Shown here in pieces: positions 36,880-44,228 of a stretch of DNA of 64,000 nt. Position numbers and translations under genes: made by a program. Origin of the DNA: an uncultured Bacteroidota bacterium (GTDB lineage Bacteria > Bacteroidota > Bacteroidia > Chitinophagales > Chitinophagaceae); contig CAIVEW010000039.1 in NCBI GenBank assembly GCA_903905065.1, forward strand, positions 1 through 64,000, in the 5' to 3' direction. Position 1 is the first letter of the stretch. Each line of letters opens with the position of its first letter. Below the pieces are notes generated by a model. It was not told the origin of the DNA. It searched no databases and worked only from the letters and a program-made list of their open reading frames with translations.

Positions 36880-37965
36880 TCGGGCATCAAAATCTATCAC
36901 GACCCTTTCCGTTCTCGGGTGCGACTGGCAGGTAAGCACATAACCTTTTTGAACCTCGTGCTCATCAAGTGCATAGTTCACTTCCATCTCCACTTCGCCC
37001 TCAGTCACTAATGCGCGGCAGGTGCAGCATACGCCGCCCTTGCACGCATAGGGCAGATCTGCCCCGGCCTTTAACGCAGCATCCAATATGCTTTCTCCCA
37101 CAAAGGGCACTTCCATATCAAAGGTGGTACCATCGAGCGTAATACTCACTTTACTGGCCGGTCCGTTGTTGCTTTTGTGGCTGGCTACCCATTTTTCATG
37201 TTCTGCTTTAGGCTGATCCGGTGAAGTGAAAAGCTCTATGTGAACACGATTTTGCGGCATACCCTGGTCTATCAGTTGCTGGCGCACAGACAGGATCATT
37301 TCTTCAGGCCCACATATGAATGCCTCGTCAACACTACTTACATCTATCAGCGACTTGCAAAATTCCGCACACTTTGCTGCATCTATACGGCCACTGAATA
37401 ACGGGATATCCATGTACTCCCGGCTCAGCACATAGTATACCCGCAGGCGCAGCATGTATTTATTCTTCAAGGCCTCTATCGCCTCGCGGAAAATGATCGA
37501 GTTCTTGGAGCGGTTGCCATAAACCAGTGTAAAGCTGCTGTTCGGCTCTTCTTCCAGTACGCTCTTCATAATACTCATGATGGGCGTGATGCCGCTGCCG
37601 GCCGCAAACGCTAGATATTCTTTATGTTTCGCTTCTTTGTTCTTAATAGTGAAATTGCCCATTGGCGGCATCACATCCAGTTCGTCGCCGGCCTTTAGCT
37701 CTCCGTGGGCATAGGTTGAGAATTTCCCTTCTTCCACTTTTTTTATAGCCACGCGCAGCTCACCATCCTTTGGGCTGGAACAGATGGAATAAGAACGACG
37801 AACTTCGGCATTGTTAAAATGGCGACGAAAGGTCAGATACTGCCCCGGTGCAAACTGGAATTTCTCCGCGAGGTCAGCCGGCACTTCCAGCGACACCGAA
37901 ACACAATCAGCCGTTTCCGGGCGTACATCCTTAACTTTTAACGGGTAAAATTTGAGCGCAGACAT
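36877..37965 (-). CDS. Ferredoxin-NADP reductase-type flavoprotein with C-terminal 2Fe-2S domain (PaaE-like)
   Basis: YLTFRRHFNNAEVRRSYSICSSP, AAGSGITPIMSIMKSVL, LPYACKGGVCCTCRALVTEGEVEM...VLTCQSHP; start taken at MSALKFYPLKV. Confidence 0.9.
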   Translation of the reverse strand: MSALKFYPLKVKDVRPETADCVSVSLEVPADLAEKFQFAPGQYLTFRRHFNNAEVRRSYSICSSPKDGELRVAIKKVEEGKFSTYAHGELKAGDELDVMPPMGNFTIKNKEAKHKEYLAFAAGSGITPIMSIMKSVLEEEPNSSFTLVYGNRSKNSIIFREAIEALKNKYMLRLRVYYVLSREYMDIPLFSGRIDAAKCAEFCKSLIDVSSVDEAFICGPEEMILSVRQQLIDQGMPQNRVHIELFTSPDQPKAEHEKWVASHKSNNGPASKVSITLDGTTFDMEVPFVGESILDAALKAGADLPYACKGGVCCTCRALVTEGEVEMEVNYALDEHEVQKGYVLTCQSHPRTERVVIDFDAR

Positions 37966-38175
37966 AAATGGCTGCAAATGTACAAAAAACCGCAAGTGGA
38001 GAAAGGTAAAAGGTTAATTGGTTAAAAAGTTAAAACGCTGGTTTACTAAATTTCTCTAGCTCACTAACCTGTTAACCATTTACCCTGTTAACTTTTTACC
38101 CGTGACCTCATCAACCATTAACTTTTTAACCAGTTAACTTTTTAACCATTTTCCTTACTATCTTGCTGTAACACA

Positions 38176-38874
38176 ATGAAGCGAATTCTATCCAAACTAT
38201 TTTTTGGCAAACCGGAATATAATAAACCGGTGCGGGTCACAGCCTATCAAAACTATGTTGTGAACCTTACGCGGATATGGAATAACGCAAAGCACCATGA
38301 TATTGGGTTTGAAAAAATACTGCGCCTCTTCCTGGTATCTGTGCAGATCATATTTCCCGGTATCCATATCCGCAATGTTTTCGGGCGTTACGGTATCATA
38401 AAACGAAATGTGGCCGTTGAATTCTACGTTCTGTTTAAAACATCCCTGCCTGTTATTTTCCTTATTACTGGGTTTTACAGGCATACGGCAGCCATTATTA
38501 TTTCTTCGTACCTGCTCATTGAGACCATCTGCTATGTGGCCTCGCTGATTTTCGTTTCAGATATGTTCGTAAAACCCCGCTCCTACCGCCGAAACATACT
38601 GATGCTTTTTTTCAACTATTTAGAAATTTCCCTCTGCTTTGCGGTTATCTATGCCAGCTTGCATCTTTTGGGCGACAAACCTTATTCTATAATGGACTAT
38701 ATCTATTTCAGCATTGTTACTTCAACCACTATCGGATACGGGGATATGCACCCGGCCAGCCATCTCGGTCAGATAACCGTGTGCGTTCAGGCCATTATGG
38801 TTGTTGCATTTATCGTGTTGTTCCTCAATTTCTTCGGGTCCAAGGTGGAGACCCTGCATAATGAAGAAGAATAG
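38176..38874 (+). CDS. Potassium-channel family protein
   Basis: SIVTSTTIGYGDMHPASHLGQ selectivity filter between hydrophobic segments. Confidence 0.88.
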   Translation: MKRILSKLFFGKPEYNKPVRVTAYQNYVVNLTRIWNNAKHHDIGFEKILRLFLVSVQIIFPGIHIRNVFGRYGIIKRNVAVEFYVLFKTSLPVIFLITGFYRHTAAIIISSYLLIETICYVASLIFVSDMFVKPRSYRRNILMLFFNYLEISLCFAVIYASLHLLGDKPYSIMDYIYFSIVTSTTIGYGDMHPASHLGQITVCVQAIMVVAFIVLFLNFFGSKVETLHNEEE

Positions 38875-38894
38875 GGTCATGCTGTTATGACCCT
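38873..38894 (+). terminator. Hairpin immediately at channel-gene stop
   Basis: AGGGTCAT-GCTGTT-ATGACCCT then TTTCTAT. Confidence 0.65.
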
Positions 38895-38921
38895 TTCTAT
38901 GTATCTAATTTAACAAACTTA

Positions 38922-38953
38922 TTTAGGAATACCAGATATTTTGAGTATCTTTG
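38922..38953 (+). promoter_or_regulatory. Bacteroidota-type promoter for cold-shock gene
   Basis: TTTA - 20 nt - TATCTTTG (consensus TTTG / TAnnTTTG). Confidence 0.6.
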
Positions 38954-38983
38954 CGCTTTCTTAATCAATTTATTTAAACTACA

Positions 38984-39175
38984 ATGCAAGAAGGAACAGT
39001 AAAGTTTTTCAATGAAACTAAAGGATTTGGTTTTATTTCTCCGTCAAATGGCGGACAAGACATCTTCGTACACGTATCAGGCCTGGTGGATGAGATCCGC
39101 GAGAATGATAAAGTGAGCTTCGAAGTTCAGAATGGTAAAAAAGGTTTAAACGCTGCTAACGTTAGAGTTATCTAA
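38984..39175 (+). CDS. Cold-shock protein, CspA family
   Basis: MQEGTVKFFNETKGFGFISPSNGGQDIFVHVSGL. Confidence 0.96.
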   Translation: MQEGTVKFFNETKGFGFISPSNGGQDIFVHVSGLVDEIRENDKVSFEVQNGKKGLNAANVRVI

Positions 39176-39202
39176 TTTTAATACTGCTTTAATATCATTT
39201 CC

Positions 39203-39229
39203 AAAACCCCCGGTATCCGGGGGTTTTTT
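39203..39229 (+). terminator. Rho-independent terminator after cold-shock gene
   Basis: AAAACCCCCGG-TAT-CCGGGGGTTTTTT. Confidence 0.92.
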
Positions 39230-39330
39230 CTTGCTGCATACTACCTTGCTAAAAGAATATTGATTATTTTGCGATGCTATACTTAAATTAATCACAGGTT
39301 TTATTACTTTTACCCGAAGAAATAATTTTT

Positions 39331-39798
39331 ATGATAAAAAAATCGCTCAAAAAGATACTTATGGCATGCCTCATTGCATTGCCAGTAAGCGTTTTCGCGC
39401 AGACCAATACCCCACCCGCTAACACACTGCCAATCAACAGGTACGAACTGCTGGATAAGACATGGTGTTTTGTAGCTATGAAATGCCCCGATAAGATAGG
39501 CTCTGAAGGCGAGTATATTCACTTTCTGTCCACATTAAAGCTCTCCGCTACAAACGGCAACAATATCAACTACGGTACTTACGTAAAGACATACCGCGAT
39601 ATGCGTGACAACCCAAAGGAAATGGGCACCTATTCGCTTACTAATGATGAAGTAGGAAACGTAATACTGACACTGAAGAAAAACAAGACCGGCGCTACTG
39701 CCAAGTACATGGTACCGATGGTAGAAACCAACCACCTTACGCTGATCAGGACTGACGAAGGCGAAAAATGCAATATTACCTACGCCGTAGCTCCGTAG
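39331..39798 (+). CDS. Secreted lipocalin-like hypothetical protein
   Basis: Signal peptide MIKKSLKKILMACLIALPVSVFAQ; LLDKTWCFVAMKCPDK...GTYSLTNDEVGNVILTL. Confidence 0.6.
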   Translation: MIKKSLKKILMACLIALPVSVFAQTNTPPANTLPINRYELLDKTWCFVAMKCPDKIGSEGEYIHFLSTLKLSATNGNNINYGTYVKTYRDMRDNPKEMGTYSLTNDEVGNVILTLKKNKTGATAKYMVPMVETNHLTLIRTDEGEKCNITYAVAP

Positions 39799-39866
39799 TC
39801 TGAACCTCGATTTCCTGATTCAAGGATCTTCTTGATTGAAAAATATTTTCGTTGTTTGATAAGTTT

Positions 39867-39895
39867 AAAAAAGGACCCACACGGGTCCTTTTTTT
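39867..39895. terminator. Bidirectional terminator between convergent genes
   Basis: AAAAAAGGACCC-ACAC-GGGTCCTTTTTTT. Confidence 0.92.
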
Positions 39896-39939
39896 ATAGC
39901 ATTATGTAAATTCTTGAATCAGGAAAATCCCTGTTCAGA

Positions 39940-40896
39940 CTAACACTCCTCGTCCTTACAAGGTACTTCTACAGATTCAAGCTCGATAGTTGCGTGATGT
40001 ACGTTGTTGTGCAGCAGCTCATGCTTTATTTTGTGAACCACTTCCATTTTTTCATTAAAACTTAATGCGTCGCTCAGCACCAGGTGTGCGGTCAGCGCGT
40101 TCTCGGTGGTGCTCATGGCCCAGATGTGCATGTGGTGTATATTTTCTACGCCCTTTACCTTTTTTATCACATCTTCTATCTTATCAAAGTTTATGTCATC
40201 CGGCACGGCGTCCAGCGTCATGCGCAGGCTGCCCATGAGGAGAGACCAGGTGCCTATCAATATTATAGCCAATACTACAATACTTACTGCGCCATCCAGC
40301 CAATACCAGTTCGTAAACTTGATCACGAGGCCGGATACAACAACCCCCAGCGAAACCAGCGCATCCGTCATCAGGTGCAGGTAAGCGCCCCTGGTGTTCA
40401 GGTCATGGTCCTTATTCCTGAAAAAAAGAAGCGCCGACGCGAGGTTGATAACAATACCAATACCCGCCACTATGGCCACAGTGCCACCATCAATGTCATG
40501 GCGCGGATGTACTAGCCTGTTTACAGACTCATATCCCAGCATGCCTATAGCCACGCACAATACCACAGCATTGGTAAGCGCGGCCAGGATGGTTGTTTTC
40601 TTGTATCCGTAGGTAAAGGTCTCCGTGGGCTTCACCTTCGCCAGCTTAAACGCAATAAGCGATAACGCCAGGCTGGCCACATCACTCAGGTTATGCCCGG
40701 CATCCGACAGCAACGCCATAGAATGAGTCATAAAGCCCGCGATGGCCTGCACGATCACATAGGCACTGTTCAGTATGATTCCGAAGATAAACGCTTTATT
40801 TGCCACATCTCCGGGCTGTACGTGGTGATGGTGGTGCCCGGCGTGGCTGTGCCCATGGCTATGATCGTGATCGTGGCTATGCCCGTGACTGTGCAT
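39940..40896 (-). CDS. Cation diffusion facilitator family transporter (CzcD-like)
   Basis: His-rich N-terminus MHSHGHSHDHDHSHGHSHAGHHHHH; MALLSDAGHNLSDVASLALSLIAFKLA; HLMTDALVSLGVV. Confidence 0.95.
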   Translation of the reverse strand: MHSHGHSHDHDHSHGHSHAGHHHHHVQPGDVANKAFIFGIILNSAYVIVQAIAGFMTHSMALLSDAGHNLSDVASLALSLIAFKLAKVKPTETFTYGYKKTTILAALTNAVVLCVAIGMLGYESVNRLVHPRHDIDGGTVAIVAGIGIVINLASALLFFRNKDHDLNTRGAYLHLMTDALVSLGVVVSGLVIKFTNWYWLDGAVSIVVLAIILIGTWSLLMGSLRMTLDAVPDDINFDKIEDVIKKVKGVENIHHMHIWAMSTTENALTAHLVLSDALSFNEKMEVVHKIKHELLHNNVHHATIELESVEVPCKDEEC

Positions 40897-41147
40897 TGAT
40901 TAAATGGCTATTCAGGTGCAAGCTACGAAATATAGAATTAGACAACCGTACCCGGCGATTCTTCGTATATTTATTTAGCACGGTTTTGGAAACACGCTAA
41001 ATTGTCTACCAGAAACAATAATTCACTACTTTATTGCGTTGTCAATTGATCGTGAATGTATTGTTAATTAAGTTGAAAAATAACAATGGCTAGATATATC
41101 GTTATACATTTATTTTCTGGAGACAATAACAGTTTTACCCATTACCA

Positions 41148-41996
41148 ATGATTGATGAAGCCCGCACATTACTAAGCAGCATACAGGACACCATTGTGAA
41201 CCTGGATACCATGCTCGCTGAAAAAAATGACATGATCGACTTGTTGTCGCATGATCTGCGGAGCCCTGTGAACAGGATACTGGGCCTTAGTAACCTCATC
41301 AAAATCGACGACGATACCAAGAAAGAGATATATGCCGATTATATCACCGAAGAGTGCAACAGCCTGCTCAGCGTGCTGGAAAACATTTTGATGATGCTAA
41401 AGGAAGACAGCCGTCCTTTTATGATGACGCATGTAAACCTCAAAGAGCTTATCGACGAGACGGTTCGTTTCTTTGATTTTGCATTAAACGAAAAGAGAGT
41501 GGCGGTGCATGTTTCAGTCGACAAATCAATTTTCATCAGCGTTCAAAAAGAACTGTTCGTTCAGGCTGTACGGAATATCATGGGGAATGCCATTAAATTC
41601 TCACCTGACGGAAAGAACATTTTTCTGGACGCAAGACAGGAAAATGACCGGGTGTCGCTTTCCATAAAGGACGAAGGCTTAGGGTTTATGCAATCAGAAA
41701 TAGAAAGGTTGTTTGACCGCTTTACCAGCACAGGGAAAAAAGGCACTCATGGCGAAGCATCGATAGGACTTGGCCTTTACTTAAGCAAGAAAATGATAGA
41801 AAAACATGATGGCAAGCTGCTTGCGGCCAGTGACGGGATAAATAAGGGCGCGACATTTACTATTATACTACCAAGCCTGGTAACAAAAAAGCCCCGGGCA
41901 AAAACCGTTCAGAAATCTGCGGACAATGGCGCTGACATCCCAATTATCTCTGGCCGGAGAACCAGTCCACGTTTTATCACCCCACAAATAATATAG
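41148..41996 (+). CDS. Sensor histidine kinase, no obvious membrane/sensor domain
   Basis: DLLSHDLRSPVNRILGLSNLI (H box), NIMGNAIKFSPDGKNI (N), LSIKDEGLGF (G1), SIGLGLYLSKKMIEKHDGKL (G2). Confidence 0.93.
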   Translation: MIDEARTLLSSIQDTIVNLDTMLAEKNDMIDLLSHDLRSPVNRILGLSNLIKIDDDTKKEIYADYITEECNSLLSVLENILMMLKEDSRPFMMTHVNLKELIDETVRFFDFALNEKRVAVHVSVDKSIFISVQKELFVQAVRNIMGNAIKFSPDGKNIFLDARQENDRVSLSIKDEGLGFMQSEIERLFDRFTSTGKKGTHGEASIGLGLYLSKKMIEKHDGKLLAASDGINKGATFTIILPSLVTKKPRAKTVQKSADNGADIPIISGRRTSPRFITPQII

Positions 41997-42114
41997 GAGC
42001 CTGTAACTGGAAAAAAATGGGATCAGGTTCCTGTTTTCTCCGGCACATACCCTATTTTACACATTGATCTGATGCTTTTCGAGCGTAGGCAACAAAAATC
42101 TTCAGCTCAAATTA

Positions 42115-42146
42115 TTTGTTCACTTCAAATATATACTTTACCTTTG
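42115..42146 (+). promoter_or_regulatory. Bacteroidota-type promoter for rpmH
   Basis: TTTG - 20 nt - TACCTTTG, exact match to TTTG/TAnnTTTG. Confidence 0.8.
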
Positions 42147-42215
42147 CACTCCATTAAAAAATAAAGTTGCCGGTATCCGGCACCCTTGGTTTTAACTTTT
42201 AACTTTTGAATTAAA

Positions 42216-42371
42216 ATGAAACGCACGTACCAACCACACCGCCGCAGCCGCAAAACAGTTCATGGTTTCCGTAAACGTATGGAATCAGCTAACGGCCGTA
42301 AAGTATTGGCTTCACGCCGCGCCAAGGGCCGTCATAAGCTCACGGTATCTGACGAGAGCCGCCTGAAGTAA
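42216..42371 (+). CDS. rpmH: 50S ribosomal protein L34
   Basis: [51 protein letters not shown] (51 aa, below track cutoff). Confidence 0.98.
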   Translation: MKRTYQPHRRSRKTVHGFRKRMESANGRKVLASRRAKGRHKLTVSDESRLK

Positions 42372-42390
42372 TATCTTAAATCTTTTCGCC

Positions 42391-42804
42391 ATTCGTAATA
42401 CTTTCCGAGTATATGAGCGGCTCAAGCGAGAGCAGCATATTCATACGCTTTTCCTCACCGGGAAAGCGTTTTCTGTTTTTCCCATAAGGCTCATTTACGT
42501 TCTTTTGCCCCGCACCGATGTCCCGATAGCTATCGGGAGCTCGCCCGTGCAGGCTGGTTTTTCGGTACCCAAGAAAAAATTCCGCAGCTCCGTACACCGT
42601 CACCGTATCCGCCGGCTGATGGTAGAGGCCTGGCGGCTGAACAAGCATACGCTTTATGAAGCCATGCCCCCAAACAAGCAGATGCACCTCTTCCTTATCT
42701 TTACAGACACCAAAATGCCCGATTACGAACCGGTAAAAGAGGCAGTTATCAAAGGCATAGAGAAATTAATAACGATCGTAAAAAAAGAGGGGAAGCAAGA
42801 TTAG
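42391..42804 (+). CDS. rnpA: Ribonuclease P protein component; apparent ATT start
   Basis: Frame extends upstream of the track ORF (42505): (I)RNTFRVYERLKREQHIHTLFLTGKAFSVFPIRLIYVLLPRTDVPIAIGSSPVQAGFSVPKKKFRSSVHRHRIRRLMVEAWRLNK. Confidence 0.9.
   Translation: MRNTFRVYERLKREQHIHTLFLTGKAFSVFPIRLIYVLLPRTDVPIAIGSSPVQAGFSVPKKKFRSSVHRHRIRRLMVEAWRLNKHTLYEAMPPNKQMHLFLIFTDTKMPDYEPVKEAVIKGIEKLITIVKKEGKQD
42521..42538. repeat. 18-bp perfect palindrome inside rnpA
   Basis: TCCCGATAGCTATCGGGA is its own reverse complement. Confidence 0.95.
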
Positions 42805-42815
42805 TTTGGAAATAA

Positions 42816-43064
42816 ATGAAAAGACTGTTCTCCATACTATTCATCGCCATTATCCGGTTCTACCAAGGGGCTATATCACCATTCTTTGGTGCGAAATGCC
42901 GCTTCACACCTACATGTAGCGCTTATGGTCTTGAGGCAATACAGAAATACGGTCCTTTCAAAGGTGGGTGGATGGCGTTTAAGCGTTTCTGCTCCTGTCA
43001 TCCATGGGGACGGCATGGATATGATCCGGTGCCACCCCCGGCCCCTAAAGGGGAGCACCTGTGA
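42816..43064 (+). CDS. yidD: Membrane protein insertion efficiency factor YidD
   Basis: [61 protein letters not shown]. Confidence 0.96.
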   Translation: MKRLFSILFIAIIRFYQGAISPFFGAKCRFTPTCSAYGLEAIQKYGPFKGGWMAFKRFCSCHPWGRHGYDPVPPPAPKGEHL

Positions 43065-43069
43065 ATATA
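43031..43069 (+). repeat. C/G-rich palindromic repeat, copy 3 (within yidD 3' end)
   Basis: GCCACCCCCGGCCCCTAAAGGGGAGCACCTGTGAATA. Confidence 0.8.
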
Positions 43070-43146
43070 TTTCGGCTTAAAAACCTTGATTGGATTTTAC
43101 AATAGGCAACAATAAGAAAGTAGAATAACTATTTTATGCTGCAATC

Positions 43147-43647
43147 TTATCCTCCAGCAAAGCCCCCTTTAGGGGGTTTGGGGGTTGACCCTTTCAGGAT
43201 ATCTTCTATCCGCTCATCCGGAACAAGGTCTGTAATGCTTACTATTTTTACCTTTAAAAAATCGGGGTGATTAGTATTTAGTACATAATTAGAGGATTCA
43301 GGCAACACCGCTGATGGTGCTTTGAGTATTGGGTCCTTCATCTTATCATACCACTTATTGCCGATTTTCTGACAAGACGTGTAATCTCTAAAGCCTCGCC
43401 ACCCCGCCGGAAGATTTTTTAGCGAAACTGCTTCTACGCCAAGCTCGTCTGGAATGTTGATGATAATTGTTTTAAAGTCATCGTTGAAGCCAACTCCCTG
43501 CCTCTTGACCATATTTTCCAGGAACGCAAGTGCTATTGACTCTGCGCAATACACAACCGTTTTGCCAGCTGATGTCCAGCGCCCATCGGCCCCTGAACCA
43601 GCCAGGTTGTTCGCATATTTTTTATGGGCTATTTTAAATACTAGCAT
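43147..43647 (-). CDS. RES-domain toxin (NAD+-degrading family)
   Basis: 166 aa; FKIAHKKYANNLAGSGADGRWTSAGKTVVYCAESIALAFLENMVK; paired with Xre/DUF2384 antitoxin. Confidence 0.9.
   Translation of the reverse strand: MLVFKIAHKKYANNLAGSGADGRWTSAGKTVVYCAESIALAFLENMVKRQGVGFNDDFKTIIINIPDELGVEAVSLKNLPAGWRGFRDYTSCQKIGNKWYDKMKDPILKAPSAVLPESSNYVLNTNHPDFLKVKIVSITDLVPDERIEDILKGSTPKPPKGGFAGG
43156..43187 (-). repeat. C/G-rich palindromic repeat, copy 4 (within RES 3' end)
   Basis: AGCAAAGCCCCCTTTAGGGGGTTTGGGGGTT. Confidence 0.8.
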
Positions 43648-44087
43648 TATACCGCGTCTCCGTATGCCATCCTCGTTAATTCATCCATGACCAGCCCTAC
43701 TCCGCCAGGAGTGACCAGCCAATCAATAGGCTTTTCCCTGGCGTTCCAGAATGGCTTTCTGAGCCAGTAATTAAACTCATCTACGTTACCAAACAGCTCC
43801 TCTCCCTGCTCAAATAATGCCGCAAGTTTCAGCAAATGTTCGCTCTGCACGGGGTCCAGGCTTTTTTTGCCTTCCCTGTAGTTGCTCACGGTGCGCGGAG
43901 ACATATGGATGATCTGCGCAAGATTTTTTTCCGGCATTTTAATGATCGTTGCCAGGTCGTAAAACAATTCAGACTTTACTCCCTTCCGCGCAATGGCTAC
44001 AAGACTCCTGCTATTTGTAAGATCAAATAGCTTAAACTTGTTTTTCACGGACCGGCCGCCAATGCTTCTTTTGACTATTACACTCAT
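43647..44087 (-). CDS. Xre/MbcA/ParS-type antitoxin (DUF2384-like toxin-binding domain)
   Basis: LAQIIHMSPRTVSNYREGKKSLDPVQSEHLLKLAALFEQGEELFGNVDEFNYWLRKPFWNAREKPIDWLVTPGGVGLVMDELTRMAYG; TAATG overlap with RES start. Confidence 0.92.
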   Translation of the reverse strand: MSVIVKRSIGGRSVKNKFKLFDLTNSRSLVAIARKGVKSELFYDLATIIKMPEKNLAQIIHMSPRTVSNYREGKKSLDPVQSEHLLKLAALFEQGEELFGNVDEFNYWLRKPFWNAREKPIDWLVTPGGVGLVMDELTRMAYGDAV

Positions 44088-44150
44088 GGCAGTAATATTT
44101 CATTAAAGTTAGTGAATTTTTTCCATTTTAGAATGGAATTTATTCCTTCA

Positions 44151-44184
44151 ACCCCCGGCCCCTAAAGGGGGGCACTTGTGAATA
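44151..44184. repeat. C/G-rich palindromic repeat, copy 5
   Basis: ACCCCCGGCCCCTAAAGGGGGGCACTTGTGAATA. Confidence 0.8.
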
Positions 44185-44228
44185 CGTTTTCAGCTGAGGA
44201 ACTTTTTTGAACATTGCGCGATTGCGTA

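Noticed and set aside
42376-42687. 103-aa minus ORF over rnpA
   Set aside because: Antisense to the conserved RnpA reading frame
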